Shown one piece after another: positions 7,944 through 14,973 of a DNA stretch of 28,428 bases. The stretch spans positions 1-28,428 of the IMG/VR virus record IMGVR_UViG_3300025117_000202; one strand, 5' to 3'. Made by a program: the position numbers and the translations under genes. The notes beneath the pieces were generated by a model. It had not been told where the DNA came from. It did not search any database and saw only the letters and a list, made by a program, of their open reading frames with translations. Positions within the stretch are counted from its first letter, which is position 1. The number at the start of each line of letters is the position of its first letter. The stretch is from a virus.

Positions 7944-8231
7944 GTGCCCCGGCGACCCGTCGATCCGAACCGCGACCTGGATCGTCTGCGCGACAAGGTG
8001 GCCCAGGGCCTCCGGGCCGCCCAGGCCATGCCGTTTCTCCGTCCCTACCTAGACCTCCGGCGCGCCGAACTGCTCGTCGCTCTCAAGGCGTATGCCGACA
8101 ACTCAAACAAAGACAAGGTGTTAGAGACAGCTATCCGGATATCCGAAGTGGAAACCATCCTGATCCAGATGCAGGCCGACACCCGGGCGGGGCAGTCCGC
8201 GGGCGCCCGTATCACGGGAGGGCGTGGATGA
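7944..8231 (+). CDS. small helical hypothetical protein (95 aa)
   Basis: The preferred start is GTG at 7944, with GGAGGG at 7928-7933 about 10 bases upstream. A TTG at 7911 is possible but overlaps the promoter -10 region. The product is highly charged and helical, with a long central helix (about residues 12-75). It ends in an ATGA overlap with the methyltransferase gene. No motif was recognised. Its own promoter suggests a separate transcription unit with the next two genes. Confidence 0.55.
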   Translation: MPRRPVDPNRDLDRLRDKVAQGLRAAQAMPFLRPYLDLRRAELLVALKAYADNSNKDKVLETAIRISEVETILIQMQADTRAGQSAGARITGGRG

Positions 8232-9196
8232 GGGAGGCGGATATCCGCCCACCCGAAGCCTACGCCTCGCTACTCTCGGCCGCACGGCAAGCCGCCGTGG
8301 ACATGGGAATGCCCCCGGTGCCAGTCCCATGCCCCGCCTGCGGCTGGGCGGGAACGTCCCCGGTCGCCTTCTTCCGCGACGAATACTCATACGCCGAATG
8401 CGGACAGTGCGGCAGCCTGTACGCCGATTCGAGACCCACAGCCGACGCCCTCGCCCAGTTCTACGGGCGGCTCGACGCCTTCGGGGACTTTTACGGCGCC
8501 AGCGCGGAGGCCCGCCTCCGGGATATCGTCCTGCCTCGGGCACACCGCATCGTCCAGGCGTCTATGCGCCACGGGGTGCGCGGAACCTTTTGCGACATCG
8601 GCTGCGGCCCCGGCCACCTGCTGGCGGCGGTGGAAGGGCTTCGGTGGTTCAACGGCCATTTCGGCATCGAGCCCTCCAGTGCGACAGCGGACGCCGCCCG
8701 CATCCTGGGATTCGCCGTGGCCCCCTACGCCCTGGAGGAAGGCCCACTGCGCCAGGAAGCGGACTTCGCCGCGGCCTTTGAGGTCCTGGAACACGTCTTC
8801 AGTCCGAAAGCGTTCCTCGAATCGGCGCGGGCGCTACTGGTTCCGGGCGGGCTGCTCATGCTGACCACGCTGACCTGCGATGGTTGGGACATCGGCGAAC
8901 TGTGGGAGAGGCACCCGTCCGTCTGCCCGCCGCTTCACCTGAATCTGTTGTCTATGCAGGGCCTGCGCGACTTGATGGCGCGGACAGGCCTGGAACTGCT
9001 GGACATATCCACGCCGGGCCGTTTGGACGCCGATATTGTCCGCAACGCGATGGCCACCCGGCCGGACGCCTCCGTCTCGCGCTTCGCCCGTAGATTGTCC
9101 TCCGCCCCGCAGGAAACCCTCGACGCCTTCCAGGACTTCCTGCGGGCGCATCGCATGAGTTCCCATGTGGAAATCCTGGCGAGGCGGCCAGCCTGA
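8228..9196 (+). CDS. class I SAM-dependent methyltransferase with N-terminal zinc ribbon
   Basis: This is a 322-residue protein, ATG start overlapping the previous stop. The N-terminus has a zinc-ribbon pattern: Cys35-x-x-Cys38 and Cys58-x-x-Cys61, the second pair followed by LYADSRP. A Rossmann-fold methyltransferase follows: motif I DIGCGPGH at 123-130, the acidic end of strand 2 in GIEPS (E148), the FEVLEHV segment at 184-190 and a LLVPGGLL loop at 203-210. This build is typical of methyltransferases encoded in surface polysaccharide and natural-product clusters, where small molecules or sugars are the substrates. It does not look like a DNA methyltransferase, as no DPPY/NPPF-type motif is visible. 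The gene sits between two promoters in the accessory block and is coupled to a 77-residue gene. Confidence 0.85.
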   Translation: MREADIRPPEAYASLLSAARQAAVDMGMPPVPVPCPACGWAGTSPVAFFRDEYSYAECGQCGSLYADSRPTADALAQFYGRLDAFGDFYGASAEARLRDIVLPRAHRIVQASMRHGVRGTFCDIGCGPGHLLAAVEGLRWFNGHFGIEPSSATADAARILGFAVAPYALEEGPLRQEADFAAAFEVLEHVFSPKAFLESARALLVPGGLLMLTTLTCDGWDIGELWERHPSVCPPLHLNLLSMQGLRDLMARTGLELLDISTPGRLDADIVRNAMATRPDASVSRFARRLSSAPQETLDAFQDFLRAHRMSSHVEILARRPA

Positions 9197-9429
9197 TGGC
9201 CCGAAACGTACAGAAAACCCTATATCTGACGGAAAACATTTCTGAAACTGACGGAACGGGTGACATCGAGGTCCCGCCCCCCATGTTACTACTGCCCATC
9301 ACCGTAGACTTCACCGGCGAGGTCGTTCTGCGGTACAACCATGGGAAATTGGTCGGAGTGGATCGTCATGTCAGGGATCGCTACAAGCCCGTTCCCCTCT
9401 CAGATCGTGGTTTCAGGCGAGACACGTAA
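9196..9429 (+). CDS. hypothetical protein (77 aa)
   Basis: The ATG at 9196 overlaps the methyltransferase stop (TGATG). The product has a beta-strand-rich N-terminal half, with a hydrophobic PPPMLLLPITVDF segment near 27-39, and a basic C-terminus. No motif was recognised. It is the last gene of the accessory block. Confidence 0.5.
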   Translation: MARNVQKTLYLTENISETDGTGDIEVPPPMLLLPITVDFTGEVVLRYNHGKLVGVDRHVRDRYKPVPLSDRGFRRDT

Positions 9430-9440
9430 AAAAATTCTAC

Positions 9441-9468
9441 TTGACAATTCAACCCGAACGGCGCTAAT
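9441..9468 (+). promoter_or_regulatory. sigma70-like promoter before the scaffold/capsid leader
   Basis: A perfect TTGACA -35 box lies at 9441-9446, 11 bases after the preceding stop. The best -10 candidate is GCTAAT (9463-9468) with a 16-base spacer; TAATTT at 9465-9470 is the alternative. The surrounding 60 bp are AT-rich in a GC-rich window. Confidence 0.5.
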
Positions 9469-9469
9469 T

Positions 9470-9626
9470 TCCCCATGGGAATATATGTTTGGCCCTCAAC
9501 AGGCCCATTCGGAAAACGGGAGGCCCATCCGCTCGTAGGCAAAACTGAATAGCGCGCCCCTTCAGCGGGGCGAGAGGCTTCCCAGGGCACAGCCCGCCGA
9601 CCTTCAACGGTCCGGCGGGCTTTTTT
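9470..9626 (+). promoter_or_regulatory. untranslated leader of scaffold gene, with hairpins ending in a terminator
   Basis: No gene is seen between 9430 and 9639. From the promoter a transcript would run about 150 nt. It would pass a 6-bp hairpin (CGCCCC 9555-9560 with GGGGCG 9567-9572) and a weaker GGCC pairing upstream, then reach an intrinsic terminator. The arrangement suits an attenuator, an antitermination target or a short terminated RNA. I could not match it to a known riboswitch class. Confidence 0.4.
9592..9626 (+). terminator. Rho-independent terminator immediately upstream of scaffold gene
   Basis: The left arm GCCCGCCGACC (9592-9602) pairs with the right arm GGTCCGGCGGGC (9609-9620), leaving one bulged base and the loop TTCAAC. 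Six T residues (9621-9626) follow directly. The stem is long and GC-rich, so it should be a strong stop. It lies only 13 bases before the scaffold ATG. Confidence 0.85.
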
Positions 9627-9639
9627 GTTGGAGAAATGT

Positions 9640-10479
9640 ATGCCGGACGAACCGAGACCCGACGCGAGCCTACCCGAACCCGTCCGTGAGGGGGACACCC
9701 TTCCGGCGGCGGCCACAGCCCCGCCCGCCAAGCCTCAAAGCGCGGCCCCGGCTCCACGACCCCCGGCGTCCGAACCCCCGAAGGCGGCTCAACCCGCCCC
9801 GGAACCCAAGCCCGAGCCTCCGGCGGAACCCAGGCCCGAACTCGTCACCATCAAGTACGAGGGCCAGGAGTTCCAGCTTCCCAAGGAAGCGGCCGAGGCG
9901 TGGCATCGCAGGCAGGAGGCGTTCGACCGCGGCTTCAAAACCGTCAAGGACGAACTCGACGCCATCAGGGCGTCCATGCCTCAGCCCCCCAAGCCCGCCA
10001 CGCCGAGCGAGGAGGAAATCCGCGAGCAGTTGGCCACCCGGCTGTTGACAGAGCCCGACAAGGTCTTCGCCGAGTGGAAAGATCAGATGCGCAAGGAGCT
10101 CACCGAGGAGTACCAAGCCGATGTCCGGACCCGGGAGTTCCAGGCGAAATTCTGGGGCGACAATCATGAAATCCTGCCCTACCGGGAAGTGTTCGACGGC
10201 CTCCTGATGAAGAACGCAGGTTCCTACATCAAGGAGGGCCTCACGGATCAGCAAGCGTATGAGCGAACGGCGGACGCGGTTCGGAAAATGATCCTGTCCA
10301 TCAAGGGCAATGGTCAGCCAGCCGCCAATCCCGCCGATCAGCACGTCGAGGAACCCGGCCCCTCGGGGGGTCCGGCTGCCGTAACGGAACCGGCGGACGA
10401 GGGCGTCAGCAGGAGCCTCACGGAGGCCATCAAGCGTCGGCAGAACCAGAAGAACCCGGTTCTGGCCGGGGCGAGATAG
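9640..10479 (+). CDS. putative scaffolding protein
   Basis: The preferred start is ATG 9640, with GGAG at 9630-9633. In-frame TTG codons at 9625 and 9628 lie in the terminator tail and are unlikely. The product has 279 residues. Residues 1-67 are a low-complexity Pro/Ala/Glu segment. A short beta segment (VTIKYEGQEFQLP, about 69-81) is followed by long charged helices to about residue 225, then a disordered Pro/Gly/Glu tail ending in a basic helix. An acidic, helical, disordered-ended protein placed directly before the major capsid gene is the standard profile of a scaffold that guides procapsid assembly and binds the shell through its basic C-terminus. The call rests on composition and position. 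Confidence 0.75.
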   Translation: MPDEPRPDASLPEPVREGDTLPAAATAPPAKPQSAAPAPRPPASEPPKAAQPAPEPKPEPPAEPRPELVTIKYEGQEFQLPKEAAEAWHRRQEAFDRGFKTVKDELDAIRASMPQPPKPATPSEEEIREQLATRLLTEPDKVFAEWKDQMRKELTEEYQADVRTREFQAKFWGDNHEILPYREVFDGLLMKNAGSYIKEGLTDQQAYERTADAVRKMILSIKGNGQPAANPADQHVEEPGPSGGPAAVTEPADEGVSRSLTEAIKRRQNQKNPVLAGAR

Positions 10480-10511
10480 CCCTCTACGCCGCGCAAGCGA
10501 GCGAGGACAAA

Positions 10512-11459
10512 ATGGCCGAGTTCACCTGGACCTTCGATGTCACCGACAGCGTGTACAAGAACCACGCGCTGAGTTCCAAGATGCGCGAGACGAGCGTGGC
10601 GCAGTCGGTGGTCATGGAGCACTTCAACCCCGAGCCAAACTTCGGCAAGGGGCGCGGCGAGTCCGTGACCATCACCAGAATCCACGCCATCACCGAGCCC
10701 ACCACCGCGCAGCTCACCGAGAACGTCCCCATTCCCGAGGACACGTTCGCCATCAGCCATCAGCGCATCACGGTGGCCGAGTTCGGGCGGGCGATTCCCT
10801 ACACCAGCCTCTCCGAGGACCTGACGGACTTCAACGTCCAGAACCAGGTGCAGCGCGAACTGCTGAAGCAGATGCGCCTCGTCCTGGATACGCGCGGAGC
10901 CACGGCCCTCAAGTCCGGCCAAATCAAGTACGCCGTCACCGGACTCTCCAGCAACAACATAACCACGAACGGGGCCTTCGGGGCCACGTCCAGCCAGAAC
11001 ATGAACGTGACCCACGCGGCGCTCATCCGTGACCGTCTGATGGATATCCAGTTCCTGGATCCGGACGCCAGCGGGGAGTACAAGGCTGTCTTCCGAACGA
11101 AGGGCCTCCGCGGCATCAAGGACGACCCTCTCTTCGAGGAGTGGCACAAGTACACCACACCCGAGATGAAGGCCAACTCCGAGGTCGGCAAGGTCGAGCA
11201 GATCCGCTTCCAGGAGACCAACCACTCCAACGCCTTCGGCACGGTCGGAACAGGCTCCGTGCTCGGCGAGGGCGTGGTCTTCTCCGAGGACGTGGGCGTG
11301 TTCATCGAGGCCGTGACGCCCGAGCTGCGCATCGGGCTGGCGCAGGACTACGGCCGCCGGAAACTGGTGGCCTGGTACGGCGTCCTCCAGTGGGCGCAGC
11401 CCTACAGCGACAGTGGAAACGCGGGTCAGGCCCGAAGCCTCCACGTCGGCTCGCTCTAG
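10512..11459 (+). CDS. major capsid protein, N4-gp56-like
   Basis: This 315-residue protein would form the icosahedral shell with the HK97 fold. The start ATG 10512 follows GCGAGGAC. The N-terminal half has the pattern seen in N4-gp56 family capsid proteins: GRGESVTITRI (about 47-57), TTAQLTENVPIPED (64-77), then TVAEFGRAIPYT (87-98) and a helical stretch with LLKQMRLVLD. A DPDASGEYKAVFR segment follows in the peripheral-domain region. It sits directly after the scaffold gene and before a pair of small structural genes, the expected order. The position makes the capsid role secure; the exact family is less so. Confidence 0.85.
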   Translation: MAEFTWTFDVTDSVYKNHALSSKMRETSVAQSVVMEHFNPEPNFGKGRGESVTITRIHAITEPTTAQLTENVPIPEDTFAISHQRITVAEFGRAIPYTSLSEDLTDFNVQNQVQRELLKQMRLVLDTRGATALKSGQIKYAVTGLSSNNITTNGAFGATSSQNMNVTHAALIRDRLMDIQFLDPDASGEYKAVFRTKGLRGIKDDPLFEEWHKYTTPEMKANSEVGKVEQIRFQETNHSNAFGTVGTGSVLGEGVVFSEDVGVFIEAVTPELRIGLAQDYGRRKLVAWYGVLQWAQPYSDSGNAGQARSLHVGSL

Positions 11460-11471
11460 GAGGAGGCCACC

Positions 11472-11951
11472 ATGGCGGGTGATGTCAGAACGCGGCTACG
11501 GTTCCAGGCGGTTCGCGGAGCCACACAGTCCACTAGGGAGACGACCTCCGGGGATCTGCTGGTTGGTGCCAGCAACGATTTCGTCAAGTACACGGCCATC
11601 GAGAAAGAGCGCATCCACCGGGCCATCGTGTATGTGGTCACGGCGGATGCCACGGCGACGCTTGATGTTCAGCTCATCCGGGCGAACACGATCGATCAGG
11701 CGCTCACCGGCGGCACGACCATCGACAGCATCCTGATCCCCACCACGCACGTTGCGGGCCAGGGCTTTTACAAGGACTTGAGCCCTGCCTCGGGGGACAT
11801 GGAGCCAGGGGAGCAATTCGTCTTCCGCGCCAAGAGCGGCCAGGTGGGCGGAGGTGAGAACTATCACCTCAGTTGCTGGGTGATTGTGGAGCCCAAGAGC
11901 GAGGCCGACGCCAACCTTCCTTACCCCCAGCGCATGAACCAGTCGTCCTAG
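11472..11951 (+). CDS. small structural protein, paralogue A (decoration-like)
   Basis: This is a 159-residue protein with a good ribosome site (AGGAGG just upstream). It is beta-rich with no transmembrane segment or cysteine pair. It shares many blocks with the next gene: RLRFxAVRxAT near the start, a GDLL motif, TIDQAL in the middle, a xPGxxxVF segment, then VVEP or VIVEP and a final RMNxSS. The two therefore arose by tandem duplication. Position right after the capsid gene suggests a capsid decoration or head-completion protein. That role is inference. Confidence 0.7.
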   Translation: MAGDVRTRLRFQAVRGATQSTRETTSGDLLVGASNDFVKYTAIEKERIHRAIVYVVTADATATLDVQLIRANTIDQALTGGTTIDSILIPTTHVAGQGFYKDLSPASGDMEPGEQFVFRAKSGQVGGGENYHLSCWVIVEPKSEADANLPYPQRMNQSS

Positions 11952-11978
11952 CGCTGCGGACTGGATAAGGAGGATACC

Positions 11979-12467
11979 ATGGCAAGCAAAACTTCGGATC
12001 GGCTGAGATTCAAGGCGGTCCGGGAGGCGACGGCCAGCGCAAGGAATACGGCGACCGGGGATCTCCTTGGCGACTACCGGGGCAGCACGACCGGGGATGT
12101 GCTCAAGTATTTCTCCGCCGCCGGGGACAAGCTGAAGAGCGTGATCGTGGCGGTAATTACGGGAGACACAGGAAACGACGCACAGATCGCGGTCCTGCGA
12201 ACTCAGACCATCGATCAGGCGCTCTCCGCGAGCGGAGTCGCAACGCTGGATCTCATCACCATCGCCAGCGTGGACAAGGTGCGCGGGATGCTGACGTACA
12301 AGGACATGGGCGGCATGAGCCAGGACATCGATCCCGGGCAGGAGATCGTCTTCCAGACCTACAGCGGAGCCCAAGCGAGCGACAGGTTCGCGTGCTACGT
12401 CGTGGTCGAGCCGAATGACGAGGACGCCGGGGCGGTGTTTCCGGGGCGGATGAACAAGTCGAGTTAG
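11979..12467 (+). CDS. small structural protein, paralogue B (decoration-like)
   Basis: This 162-residue protein starts at ATG 11979 after a very strong AAGGAGG site. It is a diverged copy of the gene before it, aligned over the full length (DRLRFKAVREAT, TGDLL, QTIDQAL, DPGQEIVF, VVVEP, RMNKSS). Copy B carries a short insertion, GDYRGSTTGD, after GDLL. Both copies have intact frames, so each probably has its own place in the virion. The stop is followed at once by a strongly paired 99-nt element. Confidence 0.7.
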   Translation: MASKTSDRLRFKAVREATASARNTATGDLLGDYRGSTTGDVLKYFSAAGDKLKSVIVAVITGDTGNDAQIAVLRTQTIDQALSASGVATLDLITIASVDKVRGMLTYKDMGGMSQDIDPGQEIVFQTYSGAQASDRFACYVVVEPNDEDAGAVFPGRMNKSS

Positions 12468-12566
12468 GCATCCGGCCGGGAGGGGAGCCCTGATCGCGGA
12501 TCGGCTCCTCTCTGCCGCAAAAGGGACTGATTCCGTCTTCATTGTCCCCTCCCGGCCACCGGATGC
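12468..12566 (+). ncRNA. branched inverted-repeat element, possible structured RNA
   Basis: The 112-bp gap contains a 99-nt element whose ends pair over 18 bp. GCATCCGG (12468-12475) plus CCGGGAGGGG (12476-12485) match CCCCTCCCGG (12546-12555) plus CCGGATGC (12559-12566), with a 3-base bulge. Two further hairpins lie inside: AGCC/GGCT with an inner GATC/GATC (12486-12506), and GGGAC/GTCCC (12523-12548). The second competes with part of the outer stem. The layout is a possible three-way junction. There is no T run, so it is not a standard terminator. It ends one base before the next gene's GGAGG. The pairing is seen directly; an RNA function is inference. Confidence 0.5.
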
Positions 12567-12579
12567 TGGAGGCAGATAA

Positions 12580-13074
12580 ATGGCAATCCAGACCGGCGAC
12601 GTGACCATCAGCAACCTCAGCCTCCTGGGCAAGCGGGCGGCCGGGGGCGGGCGCTACCGGAATACCGCTACCCTCTCCGTGGCGAGCGGGGACATCTACG
12701 GCACCGACCACCGCATCCCGGTGGACAAGGCCGCCCTTGGATGCCCCACGGCCATTGAATCGTTCGAGTTCCTGAACGACGGGGCTGCGGGATATCAGTA
12801 CCGCTACCACAAGGACAATGAGGATATCCTCCTCTACGTCCCCAGGCTCCTGTCGGGAGCGACGACCATGGACGCGGGGTTAGTCACGACCCTGGACGCC
12901 GTCCGGATGCTTGGGGCCGCACGCCAGTACACTGGCGTGGCGCTGATCATCACCCAGGACTCGGGCGCGGGAAACGCCATCAACACGAGCTACCAGATGC
13001 CCACCCTCATCGAGCTAACGTCGGGCGACATCATGGTGGCCATCACCCTGGATGTGGCCTACGTGGGCTACTAG
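12580..13074 (+). CDS. hypothetical virion structural protein (164 aa)
   Basis: The ATG at 12580 has GGAGG at 12568-12572. The product is 164 residues, beta-rich, without cysteine pairs or membrane segments. No close likeness to the paralogous pair upstream was seen. It lies in the head gene cluster, so a head or head-tail joining component is plausible. Not recognised by motif. Confidence 0.6.
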   Translation: MAIQTGDVTISNLSLLGKRAAGGGRYRNTATLSVASGDIYGTDHRIPVDKAALGCPTAIESFEFLNDGAAGYQYRYHKDNEDILLYVPRLLSGATTMDAGLVTTLDAVRMLGAARQYTGVALIITQDSGAGNAINTSYQMPTLIELTSGDIMVAITLDVAYVGY

Positions 13075-13101
13075 ACCGCCCGGGACAATCGGGGAGATTG
13101 C

Positions 13102-13659
13102 ATGAGTCCGAAGCAGCTGACTGAAGACGAGCTTCTCAGGCCGACGAAATACAAGGTCGATCACGGCACCATGACCATGATGCCGGAGAAGACCATCCCC
13201 ACCATGACCATCACGGTCAAGGGGTCGCCTCCCGTGTTCCTGCGCGAGGGGGTCTTCTACGACCAGGGCGGGAACGAGTACGACATGGATCAGTTCCCCG
13301 GCGGGGAGAAGGGCCTCATCCGCCACCTCGTTGAGACGGCCAATCCGGAGGTCCTGGCCATGCACGGCCTGGCAGTGGACGGGGCGGCCACGGCGCCCAA
13401 GGCCGATGTGGCCCCCGTGCGGCGACTGCCGCCCAAGGAAACTTTCAGGCCCTCCGACACCGGGGCGGAGAAGGCGGCCCTGCTGGGCACCCTGGGCGAG
13501 GAACGCGAGATGGACATCGAGTCCATATCCAGCGTCCTGGGCCTCCATCCGGAGCGGGTCCGGAAGCTGTTGTCCGACCTGGGAGATCAGATCGAGCGGA
13601 CGGGCGAGGGCAAGCGCGGAAGCCCCTACCTCTATAGGCTGGCGAGGAAAACCGAATAG
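13102..13659 (+). CDS. hypothetical protein with winged-helix-like C-terminal domain
   Basis: This is a 185-residue protein with a GGGGAG ribosome site. Residues 1-90 form a mixed domain of unknown type with a TMTITVKGSPPVFLREG strand pair near 34-50. Residues 91-120 are a Pro/Ala linker. Residues about 121-182 look like a winged helix: helix LLGTLGEE, helix IESISSVLGL, recognition-type helix ERVRKLLSDLGD, then a basic turn and strand GKRGSPYLYRLA. Such domains normally bind DNA, or sometimes mediate protein contacts. Its position among head genes is unusual for a regulator. It may be a virion protein that touches DNA, or a regulator encoded within the operon. Confidence 0.6.
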   Translation: MSPKQLTEDELLRPTKYKVDHGTMTMMPEKTIPTMTITVKGSPPVFLREGVFYDQGGNEYDMDQFPGGEKGLIRHLVETANPEVLAMHGLAVDGAATAPKADVAPVRRLPPKETFRPSDTGAEKAALLGTLGEEREMDIESISSVLGLHPERVRKLLSDLGDQIERTGEGKRGSPYLYRLARKTE

Positions 13660-13671
13660 GGGGGGGCGTCT

Positions 13672-14967
13672 ATGTTGCACGGTACAGCCCTCCTCGTGCT
13701 GATCGGTTGGATACTCTGGCTATCGACCGTGTGCGACCGCGCGCGGGACGTGACGCCCAACTGGCGTCGGTGGACCCACATCCAGTGGGCCGCCGGGGCA
13801 GCCTTCGTCCTCGCCTCGCCGTCCTGGCCCTTCACCCTCCTGTACCTCTCACTGTGCGCCGCCTATTGGCTTCCCTGGGTTGAGGCCAAGTCAGGCGCTT
13901 TGAACGACTGGTTCATCAAGGTGTTCCTATTCGGCGGCTTCTATGTGGCCGCCATGCCCCGCATGGAGGCCTGGATGCTGCCCTGGCTCCTGCTTTTCGT
14001 CCTCATTTGCGGGTCTTCCGTCGCCTTCTGGATCGCCATGGTCAAGTGGCGCGGGCCGCGCTACGCCCTCCGCATCCTCGGTTGGGAATATCCCTGCTGG
14101 GAGATGTGGCCCGACCGGGATGAGCCCACGCCGGGCGGTTTCAACTGCCACGGGCGGATGATGAATCCCGTTCATGCGGGCGCATGGGGATCTATCTGCG
14201 TTTTCGCCTCCCTGGGGCTTGGGGCGATGTGGCATCCCGCATGGACGGCCACGGCGGCGATTGGTGCCTTCATCCTATGGGGCTCTGGAAGCCGCGGCGG
14301 GGCGCTGAATATGGCCGCAGGAGGATTGGCGTGGGCGCTGGCGGGCGGACCCTACGCGGATTGGGTGTGGCTGGGCGTGTTCCTCTGCGCGGCACTGGCC
14401 AGCTACCGCAAGGTGCGGGACTGGTCCTGGGCTGGGAATCTGTCCTCATGGCGCTTCCAGGTCTGGTGGGACTCCGTGCGCCTGTGCCTGGGAAACCCGT
14501 TCCGGGCGTGGGAATCTGCGATGTTCTGGCTCATCGGGACGGGTCCGTTCGGATGGCAGGACATCGCCGAGAAGCATCTGCGCAAGTATGGGGAGCGTTC
14601 CTGGCTGTCGCCGCACAACGAATACGTCCACATACTGTGCGAGCATGGGCTACTCGGGCTTGCGGCTTCGGTCATTTTCATAGGGTGGACATTGGAGCCC
14701 GCATGGCGTTCCGGGAGCGAGGCGGGCGCAGCCTACCTCGGGGTGGCTGGGGCGCTTCTGGCCACCGCCGCATGGTCATTCCCGTGGCGCGGGACGGCCC
14801 TCATCGAGGGCGCCACGGGGCGCTTCATGGACACCGGGGCGATCCGGACCGCGGACGGGAAAGAGAAGAAGGTTCTCGTGCCAGAGATTCAATATGGTTC
14901 GGCAGGCGCACCCATATTCACATGGCTCACGGCAGTGTGGGCGGTTCTCGGACCGCACATGGGATGA
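13672..14967 (+). CDS. O-antigen ligase/polymerase-like membrane protein (Wzy/WaaL family)
   Basis: This 431-residue inner-membrane protein has about ten hydrophobic segments. An eight-G run (13659-13666) serves as the ribosome site. Three marks of the Wzy/WaaL superfamily are present in order: GSGSRGG (204-210), the NPF...GTGPFGW block (275-295) and SPHNEYVHILCEHGLLG (313-329), the last being the loop and helix that in WaaL holds the catalytic histidine. Family members join undecaprenyl-linked sugar polymers to each other or to lipid A core. In a phage, such a protein could alter or block O-antigen on the infected cell. It lies inside the structural operon with no sign of a separate promoter. 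Length is typical and the frame is intact. Confidence 0.75.
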   Translation: MLHGTALLVLIGWILWLSTVCDRARDVTPNWRRWTHIQWAAGAAFVLASPSWPFTLLYLSLCAAYWLPWVEAKSGALNDWFIKVFLFGGFYVAAMPRMEAWMLPWLLLFVLICGSSVAFWIAMVKWRGPRYALRILGWEYPCWEMWPDRDEPTPGGFNCHGRMMNPVHAGAWGSICVFASLGLGAMWHPAWTATAAIGAFILWGSGSRGGALNMAAGGLAWALAGGPYADWVWLGVFLCAALASYRKVRDWSWAGNLSSWRFQVWWDSVRLCLGNPFRAWESAMFWLIGTGPFGWQDIAEKHLRKYGERSWLSPHNEYVHILCEHGLLGLAASVIFIGWTLEPAWRSGSEAGAAYLGVAGALLATAAWSFPWRGTALIEGATGRFMDTGAIRTADGKEKKVLVPEIQYGSAGAPIFTWLTAVWAVLGPHMG

Positions 14968-14973
14968 TGGACA

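Noticed and set aside
9555-9572. The CGCCCC/GGGGCG hairpin as a separate terminator
   Set aside because: It has no T run behind it; it is listed only as part of the leader.
10338-12632. Long open frames on the - strand (10338-11444, 11496-12632)
   Set aside because: They mirror the capsid and paralogue genes in a GC-rich region, have no recognisable protein features, no ribosome sites, and conflict with strongly supported + strand genes.
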